NCBI RefSeq assembly: GCF_963662255.1
Contig: NC_085046.1
Location: 100,581,324-100,645,323 of the forward strand
Origin: Cinclus cinclus
Taxonomy: Eukaryota > Chordata > Aves > Passeriformes > Cinclidae
Length of the DNA: 64,000 bases
Direction of reading: 5' to 3'
Shown here: positions 1 through 13,900 of the stretch, in pieces
How the letters are laid out: each line of letters opens with the position of its first letter
Numbering within the stretch: position 1 is the first letter of the stretch
Notes under the pieces: generated by a model
The model's database searches: none
What the model was told of the DNA's origin: nothing
The model's input: the letters and a program-made list of their open reading frames with translations, nothing else
Position numbers and translations under genes: made by a program

Positions 1-3000
1 TGGAGACGTTCTAAGCAGAATTTATGTTTTATATTTCATAAGCCTTGGTTGGTTTTTCTTACATGAGTTTGTCCAGTGTTCCTTCATGCCCATTAAAAGT
101 TTCCTCTTCTAGAGTATCTTCTGAAGAGGTGATCCACAGCTCATCCAGCTGGTGTAGTAACAATCACCTTCTTTGATTTATTTTGAACCTGGAATTTTAG
201 TAGCTTTATTTTATTCCCCTGGAAGAGACATTGAACAGCATCCCCCTTTCTTCTCTGTCTGTGACAGCTGGGATTTTATGGACCTACTAGTTTTCTGTTA
301 AAAAGTCCTGAGAATAGGTGTGACATGCTTATACTTTGCAATGCTTGAATGTATTATCATGGCAGTACCTGGTAGAATCAGTAAACATGCTCAAAGCCAA
401 ATTCTAGCTGAAATAATTGATAGATATATTTCTCAGGAAAGATTCAGATATTGAGATACTTAGCATAGATAATGAAAACAGTTCACTTTTAGCAGCTTCA
501 ATCTTCAAAGACAACTTTCACATACAGTTTATCCTTTGTAGCTGTGAACAGATTGAATCACATGTTCTGGTCTCTGCAGATGTGAAATGACTTTTATGCC
601 AAAATGGGGTATGTACATTCCTTAAATCTTAAACAAACCTGAAGTACACATATATTTTAAGGACTTGGTTTAAGTGATGTTCTTGCATTTTGCTCACCTA
701 TTGCACAACTTTGAAATTCAAGCACTGTAGATAGGTTTAAGTCATATTGAGGTTTCAAACTTAGATTGCAGCTCATTCGGGTTTCTTAACATGAATATCT
801 CTCCTGTACACATTAGAAGCAGACATCAAGATCTTGTGTGTTCCTCGGATGTGCATGGCTGTATATATGCATACAACTGATGTGTCCTTCTGTGAGGAAC
901 TAGGCACAAGCATGTTCAATCCTCAGTGCCCAGTGCTAATCTGTTAAACTTCAAAGATTTTAGAGGTCTTTTTGAGGACTTTAACAGCTTTCCATCCTTC
1001 TGAAGAACAGTACAATAAAATAAGGAAAATGAAAATGAAAAGGAAAGTCTTTTAAACCCATCTTCTATACAAGGAAAGTCACTTAAGGGCAAGCCTGTTT
1101 CTCTGCTGCCTCACAACAGTTTTCTCCTCTTGGCCCATGTCACTTCTAAGTCTATCAACACAGTAAGGCCAGATCTCTGCCTGTGTGCTGGTGCTCTGTT
1201 CTGTACAGCTGCAGCTTGGCTGGACTCTTCATTCAGCACTACTTTGAGTGGCAGCTCACTACCCTCACAATGCTGTGTTTGACAGGAGAACACTGACCAG
1301 TGAAGAAGAAAATGCAAACAACAAGAAAGATACTTTTCACAGAGCTATGCCACCAAGATCTGAAATTCTTCCAGAGGCCACAGGCAAAGAAACTTGCTTT
1401 CTGTATATTAAAAAAATGCTTTCAGCAGCCTTCTTTGAAATGGAAGTCTGCCTAGCAAGCAAAAAGGGAAATGAGATATAGGATAAGAGTATGATAGACT
1501 GTCATATATATTCGTCTTTCGCCCTTAACATGCATCTGGAAGGAAAATGTCAGAATTATTTGTTGTAAATAACAACCGGGAATTCAGTTGGTGGAAATGA
1601 GATTTGCCTTCATTTTTAAACTAACTTAATAGAAGGTTAAATTTAAATGTTAAAAAGATAAAACTTGAAGGCTTAATAAGCTGATTAAAAGAGTACTGTT
1701 ATCATGCTAGAAAGAGCCCATTCCCCTTGATTTACTGGGGTCTGTTCTTTTGGGCTTATGTGAACAAGTAGAACAAGGTTCTGCCTCTCTTGTTTGCCTT
1801 CCATAACTTGTAGTTTCAATGTATAAACTATACTTGTGTGCCTAGCCAAGCAAAATCATTCACCTGTGTCCCCAGCCCAGTTCATGTATTGGTCTATATT
1901 TAGGAGGGCAAGTTTCTAATGTCTTATTTTTGTGTAGATTACGAGTAATCCCTCCAAGGTCTTTGTTGGAACATTTGTCTGTTTTCCATTAATCTCAGTC
2001 TTCTTACAAATTTAGGTCAGATTAATAAGATTGATCAAAGACTACAACCAAAGGAACAACCCTAGGTGACTTTAGACCAAAGTGGTAAAGATCCAGCTGT
2101 TTCAGTTTGCAGGATTATTTGTGACCTCTGTGATGTTCATAGTTTATCTTAAGGTTATTCATCCTAAGGAACATTTTCTATCAAAAGAAAAAATAACTTA
2201 AAAAAAAGGACATGGGCTCCCTGGACACTGCTACTAAACAAGGCGCAAGAATTTAATGCATCTGGGGACAAATTACTGTCTAATTTCTAAATGTTTTCTT
2301 GTAGTCCATACTAAAGAGGCACATTAGTAGGACAGTAGTAAGACACTATCTCTTACTTCCAGGATCCATATTTTTAGCTTTCTGTGAATTTATGTGGTTT
2401 TGATCCCATGATATCTAGGACCAGTTCTTAGTTGATTTATTCTCACTCTAGCCTTCTCACATACTAAATTTTACTGAGAGAGAAGGGAGATGTTTACAAG
2501 GTTTGTCAAATTTCTCCTGGGAAGTCCAGAGTAGGGAAAGCATTCAGCTCTGGTGTCTTAACCAAGCAAGTTTCTTACACTGGAGCTCCTTTCAAACACT
2601 TTGCTCAATTAAAACTGTTGGGAGGAAGAAAATGTGTGTAGAGATTACTAATTTGAAAAATAATTGCCTTCCTCATGAAGCAAGTTCTCAGATCTGCAGA
2701 GCTTCTGCTGATAACTCCACAGTGCAGCAGTTCTCTGGATTTGTTGGAACTGGAATTGTGCATCTTAATTAGGTTGCAAATTACCGGAATAGTATCATAT
2801 GAGCTGGGCTGGGATGGATGCCTGCTGAACTCAAAATGCAAAAGGTTAAAATAGGAAAGGTGGAACTGGTTGTAGAGATGAATCTTCTGATGTCTTTGTA
2901 GGGGACAGCTATGTGGTAATGCTGTTGAAAATATGCAGGTATAGGTCCAAAATGCAGAATTGCAGGGTACATGTAAAAGATAATGATGTTAAGAAAAAAA

Positions 3001-4194
3001 ATTAAGGTGACGTACTGAGCTGCAGATCCTAAATACAAGATTCATTGGAGCTTGGTCTAGGATTGGAATTAACAGTGGTGAGGCTGGAAAAGGGAAAGAA
3101 TTAAATAAATGTTGGTTTTATTGCTGAATAAGATCACAAATACAGGATGGCCTCTATTTATTTTAAGGTTTGGGAAAAATTTGACCTTGGATATAGGACA
3201 GTTTATCTGTACCTTTGTTCTTTCTCTGTATTCTGGCATCTTCTCCACTTCAAAAAAAAACACACACACATTGTCAAAACAGGGCTGTGGTGAGCCTTTC
3301 TGCAGAAGCTCATTACTCCAAGACTCTGCTACCTGCAGCTTCAGTCACCAGTGTCTTGTTCTCAGCTACACATCCTTGAGTTGGGACCAGAGGCCTTGAT
3401 GATGGATGAATTTCAGCCCAGCAGAAGAGGTGAAGGATGGCAAGCATTGTGCAGATGTGGCACAAGCTTCCAGAAATCCACTTTTGGGTTTTGGTTTGTG
3501 TAACTGCTCTTGTGTAGAATCTCTCCCTGTGGCTCCTGTATGCAAAGAGGAGGCCCTTGTTGGTAAACTGACCCATGTTTTCTTGACTCTATGAAAAACA
3601 GGATGCTCTGTTAGTGGAAAAATAAAAGTTTCCTTTTCTAGAGATTTTGTCCAGCAAGTGAGCTCTGACAGCCTTCCTGTATTTTATTAAGACTGTAGAT
3701 GATTTTCACTGAACAGGATATGTACTTGCTGAAATATTTCTCCTGAAAGGTTTATTGTTCTCTGATATTTTCTTTCTGTTGGGTCATCAGAAGTTTATTC
3801 CTATATACTCTTTCATTAGAGTACTAGGACTTTTTAAAATTTTATTTAGGTTTTTAGGGTTAAGGGCTTTTTAAGATCTCCTAGTTTAACTTGAAGCTGT
3901 CAGGACAATGCTATAGTTCTTGGAAATTGAAGGATAATGCTTTGAAATGCAAAAGGTGACCAGAATAAACAAATAGAGAAATTAGGTTACTGAAATGGCT
4001 ATCATGTCAACATTTCAACTGACTGAGGGAAGACACTGTCAGATAAATACACCAAAGACAGGATTTTCACTGGGAACTATCATAATTTTCACTGCAGATC
4101 TCAGCCATTATTTTATATTAGTTGTGCATTATATTGTTTTAGTTGACAGAAGATATTTTGTCACTTCCACTGCATTCCCAGTTGAAAACATCAG
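1..4194. other. Unique non-coding DNA, no gene recognised
   Basis: This AT-rich stretch has stop codons throughout all frames. The open frames in it are under 100 codons, overlap each other on both strands and resemble no protein family I know. I see no CR1, LTR or SINE signature here and only trivial simple sequence, such as a short CA run near 3260. It could be intergenic or intronic. Confidence 0.6.
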
Positions 4195-4714
4195 TGTCAT
4201 GGTTTAACCCCATCCAGTGGGGAGAAGAATTAGAAAGAAGATAAATCTCATGGGTGAGATAAGAACAGTTTAATAATTCAAACAAAAATAATAACTGTAA
4301 GGGGGGGGGGGGGGGGGGGAACAGAGAGAGAGAGAGGGAGAGAGTGGAATAAAATCCAAGCAAAACAAGTGATGCACAACACAGCTGCTCACCACCTGCT
4401 GAAGGATACCCAGTCTGCCCCCAAGCAGCAATCAACAGCCCCTAACCAACTTCCCCCAGTTTATACACTAAGCAGGACCTTCTGTGGTGTGGAATATTCC
4501 TTTGGCCAGTTGGTTCTCCCCCCCAGCTTCTTATGCACCTCTTTCAATGGCAGAGCATGAGACACTGAAAAGACCATGATTTAGGGTAAGCACTTCTTAA
4601 CAGCAACTGGAACATCAGTGTATTTTCAACATTATTCTCATACTAAATCCAAACCACAGCACTGTACCAACTACTAGGAAGAAAATTAATACTATCCCAG
4701 CCAAAACCAGTACA
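4195..4714 (-). mobile_element. Solo LTR of an avian endogenous retrovirus
   Basis: Read on the minus strand, this 520-base block starts TGTACTGGTTTTGGCTGGG and ends GGGGTTAAACCATGACA, so it has the TG...CA termini of a retroviral LTR. A TATA-like GTGTATAAAC lies at 4459-4468 (minus strand). The 5-base flanks are atcag (4190-4194) and gtcag (4715-4719), a plausible target-site duplication with one mismatch. A second copy of the family lies at 25771-26390. No retroviral coding sequence adjoins it, so it is a solo LTR left by recombination. I know the family as a common avian LTR; the 5-base duplication fits an ERVL-type element, but that class call is an inference. A G19 run followed by GA repeats sits inside it at 4301-4336. 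Confidence 0.85.
4301..4336. repeat. G19 homopolymer followed by GA-rich tract inside the LTR
   Basis: Nineteen consecutive G residues occupy 4301-4319, followed by an AGAG-type tract. In the minus-strand orientation of the LTR this is C19 preceded by CT repeats. The related LTR at 25771-26390 has an AAT-rich tract and a short GA run at the same place, so the expansion arose in this copy. Homopolymer length is prone to sequencing error. Confidence 0.9.
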
Positions 4715-7700
4715 GTCAGTAATTTAAAGTGTCATGCTATCATAAAATCCTCTGGTTCAAAAGCATTTTAAGAATTTTTATCCCTTGGATATGTTGATTT
4801 AATTTTTTCCCAATGTGTTCAGTAGCCTGGAATCCATACGTAGTAAGGTTTGACTATATCCCTGCAGTGTGTAGTGTTGAATGCAAAACCAGACCTGTGA
4901 TCAGCAGATTGCCATGTTCAAACAGTTGTTTTTCCAGCACAGTGGTCAGTAGATGAAAAAGAACACCAATCAGAAACCCAGAGTAGAGTCATACAGACAT
5001 CCTGATCAAAAAGAGGTCCCCCGTTTGACTGATAGAAAGACCAAAGCACAGGAAGCCTTTATCACCAGGCTGCAGGTGTTTCCAGGGTAAAGACTGAAGT
5101 TTTATGGGTCTGTTGTAGAAATGTCTAGTACACTGAGTTTTCTAGGTGTTGTCATAACACAGATAATAATATTTAATACCAATGGCAGAGGTAGGTGCTA
5201 GACTCCAATCACCTGATTTGCAGTCCCAGAAATTCTTAGCTAGTTTATTATGCTATATCTCTTCAGATCAACTGAAAGTGCTGGTATTTTTCTTGGAGGA
5301 TAGAGACTGACAAGTAATAGCTAACAAGGAGAGCCAGGAGGTAACATTCTGATAGCTTATTTGTTGGCCAAAGTCCCTTTAGACTTTTTCATTTTATTAA
5401 TGCTCTTTCTTCCATTTATTGTCTTTTTCAGTAGAGCATTATAAATTCTGGCCATTTTTCTTTGAACTGATTCCTAATCCACATTTTTTGTTTAGGAAAA
5501 TCAAGTGTATTTGAAGGTAAAGCTAGCATTTTCCTAATATTTCCGTTGCTTTGTTGTTGTTACTACTCTGATGTGGGAAGATCTATTGGCCACAGACATA
5601 ACTCCCTCTTTACACACAGCTGGCAAATGAAAACAATATCAGAACATCTCCATGACACACAAGGCTTTTATACAGTGATGTTTCAGACTTTACTGCAGTT
5701 TCCTTTGGAAATGCTTAAAACAACTACATCTGTTTCCTTTCATTGGGATTTTGTGTTCTTTAAGCCAAAAGGAGGGGATAAAACTCATTAATTCTGAACA
5801 ATAATTGCAATGTCCTATGTAAATATTTTTTAGACTGCGGGGTTGTTGTTTTTTTTCTTTCCTCTAAAAATATAAAATAGCTTGTCTGTTCAATGTAATG
5901 CGAGTTCCTGGATACTTCTGCATCACTATGTTATGCACAAATACTTTGACTAGATTTAAACAATCTGGCTCGGTTGTTGGTGTCAAGCTAGCAGTGACTA
6001 CACAGAAAGCAGTACAGAGCCATTCTCCTAACAGCAGGAGAGAGCACAGTGTGGGTTTAATTTACCATGTTTCTGAAGTACATCTGGCATCCTAAAGTGC
6101 CTGCCAGCCTGTCATAGCTTGACTGTTACCAGTCTGAGTACGTCCTTCCTCCACCTCCTACAGCAGATGCTGTAGCTATGTCTCAAGCTAGGTGAGAGAG
6201 TGCCTGGCAATCTTCTCTGTCACCACACAGAAAAGATTCTGAATGTGGGCAAAAGCCAAGTACAGCTTTTTGAAGGAAACCTAAATTTTTCTAATAGTAC
6301 AGAGGGGTAAAAATTATTCGTGCAAGCTACAACATAATCCAAACAAAAAAAATCGGTGTAATCCCTCCCCTTATCTGAGGACCAGGTCTGTCTCTGAATC
6401 CATTTGTGCTTCTCAGAGCAGTGCTCTTCTAATAGATACATACAGCTGTTGTCTAGTGCTCCCTGCTTAAGAAATTATGTATTATTAATCTGTCTCTAAG
6501 TCCCTATTAAACCAGGCCACGATAAAGTGAAAATCAAAGCGCTTATAACATTTTGAGTGGATGATAAATTAAAAAACTATTTATAAATAAAAGCTTAAAA
6601 GAAAAGAAAACAAACCCATGCAGATGAGGCAGCCTCTCAGACATCAAGTGTGCTTACCAAGACCTTATCACCTGCTCGAATGTCTGTCTGCCTGCTCTTG
6701 GTTCCAGGAAGGCAACCTTTTCTCTCCTGACCAGAATGACCCTAGCTATCTTGTCTGTGACATTTCTGCTCTGCTGGGTTGCTCTCTGCTATCCTCTGTT
6801 ACTGGAAATACTGCAGATGTTTCTGGTTAATTCTTTCTTGGGTTCACACTTCCGAAGTCCAAATCCTTCTCTGAGCTACCTGGAAAATTCCCATAAAGAG
6901 GTGTGAACCTGTATCTTCATGTGCTTGCTCTGCAGCTTTCCACTATAGCTGTTTTCTAATTTACAGCATATGTGCTTTGGGATGGCTCACACTAGATGCA
7001 CTTGGTATTCACCACTCAGTGTTCTGTAGTGTGCTGGAAGAAAAGGCATGTGGTCACAAGAGGAGTACAACAGCATCCTCGGGACTTCAGGTCTCTTGGC
7101 ATTTCCTTGCCTTAATTCCTGTTAGAGCTTAAGATGGCAGGGAAGTCTCTGCTTCCACAGGAAACACCTCTGAGTACACAGAGAAGAGGAAACAGTACCG
7201 GGACAGAGTACTCAGCCCTCAATAGTCACGATACCTGAAGACTTAACTCCCATTCCAACTACCACTCCCTAATCATCCACTGTGCTATATGATAGCTGTT
7301 TCCTCCAGTCTTAAGGGGAACTGGATCTCTTGGCAAAGGTAGAAGGAAGAAATATTTGTACTCAAGTTCTGCAGCTCAGTCATCTTGAAGCACATGGAGC
7401 CATCAACCTCACCCCAAGCCATCACAGCTGCTGAAGGCTACGGAATTTGATGCCTTTTTGTCCTTGTTAACCTATCACTCATCTTCACCTACAACAATAA
7501 GAGCTGTTGATTGAAAAATACTGTCTCAAACCACCCATTTGGTTTTGGAGTATAAATTTAGAGACTTTTAATATGGACATAAAAGACAAAATTCACAGGG
7601 TGATTAAAACACAGGCAAGGAGTGGACTTTCTTCACAGGAAAAAATAAAGGTTTTTTTTCTGAGACATCAGGATTGGGAATAGCATAATACTGTCATATG

Positions 7701-9149
7701 TGAAGAAGAAGTACATCTGTGCTTGCAATACTGCTGCTGATAACAGAGAAGATCTAACATTTTAAAGTTTTCCCAAAGCAATGAGACCCAGGATGAGTCT
7801 CAGAGTAATTCTAATCTGTGATATTATGCCTGGGACTAAGTTTTTTACTGGATATGAGCAGAAGTAAAAAATTTTAAAATTCATTTACTGGTCAACTAGT
7901 CTGTTTTTTCCATCTTTGCATCCTCATGCTTTATCATTTTATGTCCCCCCTCTTTCATAATTTACCACAGTGCATACCCCCTTTTTCACTGCAGTGTCTG
8001 TGCAGATGCATCCCAGGGACTGTGTAAAATAACCACAGAAAACAGATGTGCAATCATTGCTGTGTACCTGAAATGAAAACTGAACTTAATGGGAATGAAT
8101 GACATCAATAGAAATAGGTCATTTTGGCATTTACTTCTTTCTGGTATTGAACAAGATTAAAAAGTGAAGAGCTAGGTATGGCTTACTATATATGCAGAGA
8201 GAGGAGAAAGAAGAATAAAACATTACAGCTAGTACCATATGGTAAAAATAATTCCTTAAGATGGTCCATTTGCTTTCAATTTAACAGTTAATAAAATACT
8301 TTTGTTTGATTTTCCCCATTAAGATCTGTAGTAGTTTAGATCCACATATGTGAGGAAACTTCCCTTCTATTATCTTTCAGAAATGGTGTTTTTAAATATT
8401 TCTCTTCCCACTTCCCTTCTTGCATATTAGATATTTTGAATTTTCTCCCTTAATCTCTAACTATGACACAGAGACAGGGAGCTGTGCTGTGCCAAGAAGT
8501 ACATGAGTCAGTGCTTTTCACCATTCACACAAAGTTAATCAAGGTGTGAGGTATCTATGATTGATAATCTTATCAAAGGATGTGCTCTCTTTAGAAATCC
8601 AACATGAAGTCTTACCCACAGTTTCAAGGTTCGGGTGCAAAAGAAGCAATAATTTAAGATTTGTATGTAGGTTGCTATTTTTAAGTTTAAAGGTCCATTA
8701 CCAAGAGTCTTATAAGAAGACCTTCTTTAAGATTGCTATAATCTGCTTTGGAACATTTGTTGGATATATTCATAAAACCTATTCATCAGAAAGACATTGA
8801 AAAATTCACCAGTTTCAGTGTTGATGCAATGCAATAATTTGGCTCTGATCATGTTGCAGTATATGGAGATCTTTAAGAATTCTTTCATCTGAAGTACTGC
8901 ACAGGGCCTCTCCTTTGTCTGGGATCCTGAATTGCACATTGTTAAAGGCATGATACCAGAATCCATGGAATAAGGTTGCTACTGTATTTGGAGACACAGC
9001 TGAAGAGCTTCTTTTCCTCAAAATTCACTGAATACAATAAACATGAAAATACACTAGACAGGAGTAGACAGCTTATGCTCTGTAGCACTTGGAGAGAACT
9101 GAGCTTGCAGAAAAAAAAAACCAACAAATTCAGAGTCCTAGAAACTGAC
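4715..9149. other. Unique non-coding DNA, no gene recognised
   Basis: This stretch has only short, overlapping open frames (81 codons at most) and no recognisable exon, RNA gene or transposon. The old CR1 that starts near 9150 may extend a little further left, but I could not recognise it there. Confidence 0.6.
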
Positions 9150-10985
9150 TCTTGAAGGTATGAGAAGATGTCAGGGCAAAAATGCTATAGTAACTGGGAA
9201 TTTCAGTCACCCTACTGCAGATGAGGCAAATATCCCACAAGAGGAGGCTGATTTAAATTATAAATAATGAAAATAGTAGCAATTTGAAAAGCATAATGAA
9301 AGATCCAAAGAAGTAAAGTTCTTGGATTAGGCCTGATGAGTGAGCAGGAGCTGATTCACAATGTGTTAATTCAGAAACATTCTCAAATGCAGATCCTTGG
9401 CACTGAATCTCAGAAAAGCCAGTGAGAGATAAGGCAAAGCTAATCAGGTGGACTAACTAACAGGGTAAGTTAACACTTGGGAGAATGAGAGAAAGAAATA
9501 GGTTTAGTATGACTGTGTGGAAAGACTAAATATTTTCTACCTGTTAAAAATTTTCAGTCAGTAAACAAAGAAACCGATGCCGCTAAAAAAAACAACAGCA
9601 ACAAAACCTAACAGGTGTGATATTGCATTCTTTGGAACTGGGGGTTATTTTAAACAGGAAAATAGAAGAAATCATAAACATTGGCAAGATAAACATAAAG
9701 GAAAGCCAATGTGAATAATGCAATTTACCGAAGATATTAAAAAACTAAAAATAGAAACTTTTCAAACATCAAAAGCAGGACATATGCCAGAGAATCAGTG
9801 AGCCTGAAAAATGATCTATGTATAAAACCTAATGTTGATACCAAGGCTTCACTGTTTGTTGCAGAGAAGTTTATCAAGTTTCCTATACTAGAACAGTCCT
9901 TTACAGAGGAAGAGTCCAAAGATTTATCTCCAACTGAAGTGTTGATACAAGGACTTTTGTGCCTAGACAAAAATGCAAACCACAAAACAACTGTTTATCA
10001 GGACCATGTGGTATTTACCAAAATGGTCCAGAGGAGCTCACTGTGAAGGCTATGACTGAGCTGTGGTGCATGATATATCACTTAAATCAGCCTGAGCACG
10101 AGAGAAATATAAGGTGATAAATACAACACGAAATCTAAAAAGAACAGATTTAGTGCACATATGGACAATTACTGTATCTAGGAAAGACTTGAAGAGAAGA
10201 GCCTTTTAGAGAAAAAGTGCTATCTTATAAATCTATTTCAGTTCTTTGATCCAGTCACTGAACTTGTAAGTAACACCGATTCAATTGATACAGTGATTTT
10301 ATCAGCAAGCATGATATCTTTTAACGGAAATGCTTAAAGGAAGTAAGATGTCCTGGGAGTTATCACGTAGATTATTAATTTTTTAGAAAATTAAGGTTAA
10401 GAATAAATAGTTGTCTTGTTCATTTGAAAGAGCTTACCAGTAAGGCCCATATGAGGAGCTGTGCTGACTCTCACAGTTCATTAAATTAACTGGGAAAGGA
10501 CTGAAGAGTGAGATGATGAAGTTAGCAAACGATACAGAATTATTCAGGCTAGCTAAAACTAAAGCACACAGTAGAGAGTTGTAGCAGGGTCTCATGATAC
10601 TAAGTAACTTGCTTCAGAGAAAATAAATAGGGAACAATTAACCGCAATAATTTATTGGCAACTAATTAAGTTACAAGACAAGCAGTTCAAAGCAAACAAA
10701 AGTAAGTATGTGTTCTGCAAATAATTAAAATGGGGAACTCATTGTCAGAGGATGCTGTGGAGTTCAAAATTACTTTTATAAAATAATTAAGACAGATTCA
10801 TGGAAAAACAGCTGATGCAACATGACTGAACACAACAACGTAGATTCACCCTGTGGCTTAAGGAGCTCCTAAACAAATTAGTACTGGAAGCTGGGAGATA
10901 AAGCAATGGGAAGGTTATTCTGTAATTGCACTGTTCTTACATTCTTCTCCTAGACATCCACTTCCACCTGAATTATGAATAAATT
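9150..10985 (+). mobile_element. Old, decayed CR1 LINE with endonuclease and RT remnants
   Basis: This is a long plus-strand relic of an older CR1 subfamily, not the young avian type seen at 15.1 kb. Blocks at about 9175-9235 and 9305-9365 resemble the end of the CR1 endonuclease region. From about 9790 to 10620 the similarity to the reverse transcriptase region is nearly continuous. It includes the stretch that normally encodes the proline/glycine-rich PDGIHP motif (about 9990-10020) and, near 10525, the region around the RT active site. After an internal deletion near 10620, similarity resumes at about 10670-10975 with the end of ORF2 and the 3' UTR. Many stops, frameshifts and small deletions show it is dead. 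The 9790-10975 part is clear; the part left of 9790 is weaker. The call rests on remembered CR1 consensus patterns, not on a search. Confidence 0.8.
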
Positions 10986-13900
10986 AATTAAGAGTTTTGA
11001 GCACTGATGCCTAAGAACTGGGAATATCCTATTCGAGTTTTTAAATGTTTTCATCTTACCCATCTGTTTATATTTGTCATATCTTGTAGGTTTGGGACAA
11101 GGACATTTATGTTTAGAGAGCAGTTAGTGCAATTAGGCCCAACAACATTTTAATTCTAGCTCTGAGCTTCCAGGTGTTATTATAATATGAATATTGAGCG
11201 GCCCTTCCCAGGAAAGACTTGATGTATTACCAAAACAAACAAACAAGCAAACACCTCTGTTGAAGAAAATTGAATTGCAATGTCAAGCACTTCAGAGTTC
11301 AGAAAGATGTAACTTAAAGCTCTCCAAGCAAGATTTAACCTTTGAAATCCAAACCTGGCAAAGCTATGCGCAAGTGGAAATAACTACAAAGAGGAGAAGC
11401 AATCCAATGTAGGTGCCATGTTTAACTTGTTCTCTTCATGTATTCATTTATGGTTTTATATACACATTCTACTCATACACACACAAAAAGTCTTAAAACC
11501 TAGTGCTGCAACTGGGCCCTTCATTTTACACTTTAAGCATGAGTAATAGAAGAATGCTAAATGAGAGAAAACTGAAATAAGGAATCTGTGAATCAGAACT
11601 GTAAAATAAAAGGGAAGAAGGTGAAGCCTGAAGGACTATCACTTGTAGAAGTGATGTGTTTTCTACTGGTTAGCAAAGAACTTGTGTCATTAGTGAGACA
11701 AACTTAGGTAATTATTTTCAGCTGGCTTGGATACAAGTGATCCAACACTGAACAGGATCCTGTATTAAATAAATTGTTGTAGGATTTCCTTCATGATCAA
11801 ATACAGACATAATATGAAAAAAAGGTATTTCTTTCTTAAAAAACAAACAAAAAAAACCCCAAGCACATTTAAATATGTGTATGCATATATTTTGGATGTG
11901 AAGAATGAAGGCTGGGAAGTTTAGTTCCTGAAAAAATGAAGGGGAGTTTCCATATTGGTGATTTGCCAAAGAAGAATCCGGAGCAACATTATGTCAGAGA
12001 AGCAAACTAGCAAAATACAAAAATTGAGTGGCACGGAAACAACAGATAGCCCAGTTAGTCTGTTTCTTTCTTTGCAAACTTCTTATTTTAAACTTTAGTC
12101 ACTTTGCACTAGGGCTAAATTTGTTTTATAGTTGCTAAACATCTGTACTGATGACATGATCTGCTAAGGGTATATAAATTAACACTATCTGGAGATCAGT
12201 GCCTGAAAGTCTTTATTATTGAAGATTGTTTTTCTTCAAAGTATTGAACAAATTTTGGCATAAGAACTAGGTTGTGCATATAGCCTGGGTGTCCACCCAT
12301 GGGGGCTAGAAAAGTCCTGTGGAATGTGGTCAGCTTCATTTGACACACTAACTGTTTCCATTTGCGTCCTATTCAACAGTGAGTTGCAAGACCCTGTGCT
12401 GATCAAGTTGGGATGTTTCTTACATTACCATTGGGAGGCATCATTTTATCATTGACTAACACCAGAGAAGGTATCAAGGACCATGAGCAATCTTCTCCCA
12501 GCCTCAGCATCACTCTTAGGAGAATGGTGTCTGTAGTTTTTTCAGTGAGGCTAGAAGATGATGAGGCTTACCAGTTGTCCTGCTTCTGGGCATAAGCTGA
12601 GGTCAGAAAGGCTTGGCTTTTTGCTATGTTGCACTGTTGGCCTGTACTGTGAGTAGAAAGCATCTAACACAGACTGATTCCAATCTGCTTACCAGATGAT
12701 ACCACAAAAGTTAACAGTATGTTGTGTCTTCAGGGTAACATTGCTCTTTGAGATCATGATTAGTGCTGCTTCTAGATACCTGTACTGTCACTCGCTGCAT
12801 CAAATGAAAGATATTCCATCTCTCTATTAATTCTATTCAACTGATAGGAAAGGGGGGTGTTGCATCACTGCAAGTCCCTTACTATGCGTACAGATCTGCT
12901 GTTGACCTGTTGAAAAGTAAATAAGCTAAGGTTTCCTGCTTGTTCCTAAGTAGCCTGTCAGCAAATCCCCAGGTGGCTCATGAGAACAGGCAAGCACATT
13001 TTTGCTGCCCTAACAACTGATTTTTGGCCCTCAGACCATGCAGAGCAGGCTGCAGGCCAGATGAATTTGTTCAGGGACCATCACCTGCTTCCAGGCTCCA
13101 TAAACCCCTGGGTCCCACGCATGTAACTTCATCATATCGGAACAAAGGCCAGAGGAGTGGGACAGATGAATAAGACAACGTCTCTAAATACTTTGTCTTT
13201 GAAGAGCTGAGCTCTCACAGCTCCCATTAACTCCCACTGACCCAAACCAGTGAATTACCTAGTAGCTCTTTCGATCTGGATCTTTTTTTGCTTTGCCACT
13301 GTAGTCTTTCCAGACATCTTGCTATCCTTACTTAAAATCTTAGGAAGGAAACAGGGTGAAGACCAATTCCTGCCACACCCACAGGCATTCTGAATAACAA
13401 CATAGGCTGTTCAGGATCATTTCTCAGTGAAAAATGTATCTCAGCTGCTTGCTGAAATGCACAGAAGTTAGATAGCACCAAGCAACCTGTTCCACAGGCA
13501 CCTTGTGAGAATGAAACCTTGAAAAATTATCTTACAATCTCCTTGTTTCTCACACTAGTGAGAAACAAGAAGAGGGATACGTATGACTGAAGGTTTTACT
13601 TCAAGGAATTTTCTCTCTTATCCTTCAAGACACAATTGAGACTCGAGCAATCTTTGTAGAGTGACCAAAAATTTCTATGAAGATCAAGTTTCCCCAGATC
13701 CAAATAGGAATTAGGTGCTCACATTTCTTACATGCTTAATAAATGATGTGGAGATCTCATCAATTAATGTCAAGAGGACTCAGTATTATACAACCTCCAA
13801 GGAAATTCCCAAATATTGCAGTTACATTATTTACATTATCCTCTCTCAGTTGGGATGTGCACATTCTGCCAAACACAAAATTTCAGCAGCTCATGTATGA

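Noticed and set aside
9798..10046. 82-codon open frame as a possible small gene
   Set aside because: It falls within the old CR1 and its bases align with the reverse transcriptase region in a mixture of frames.
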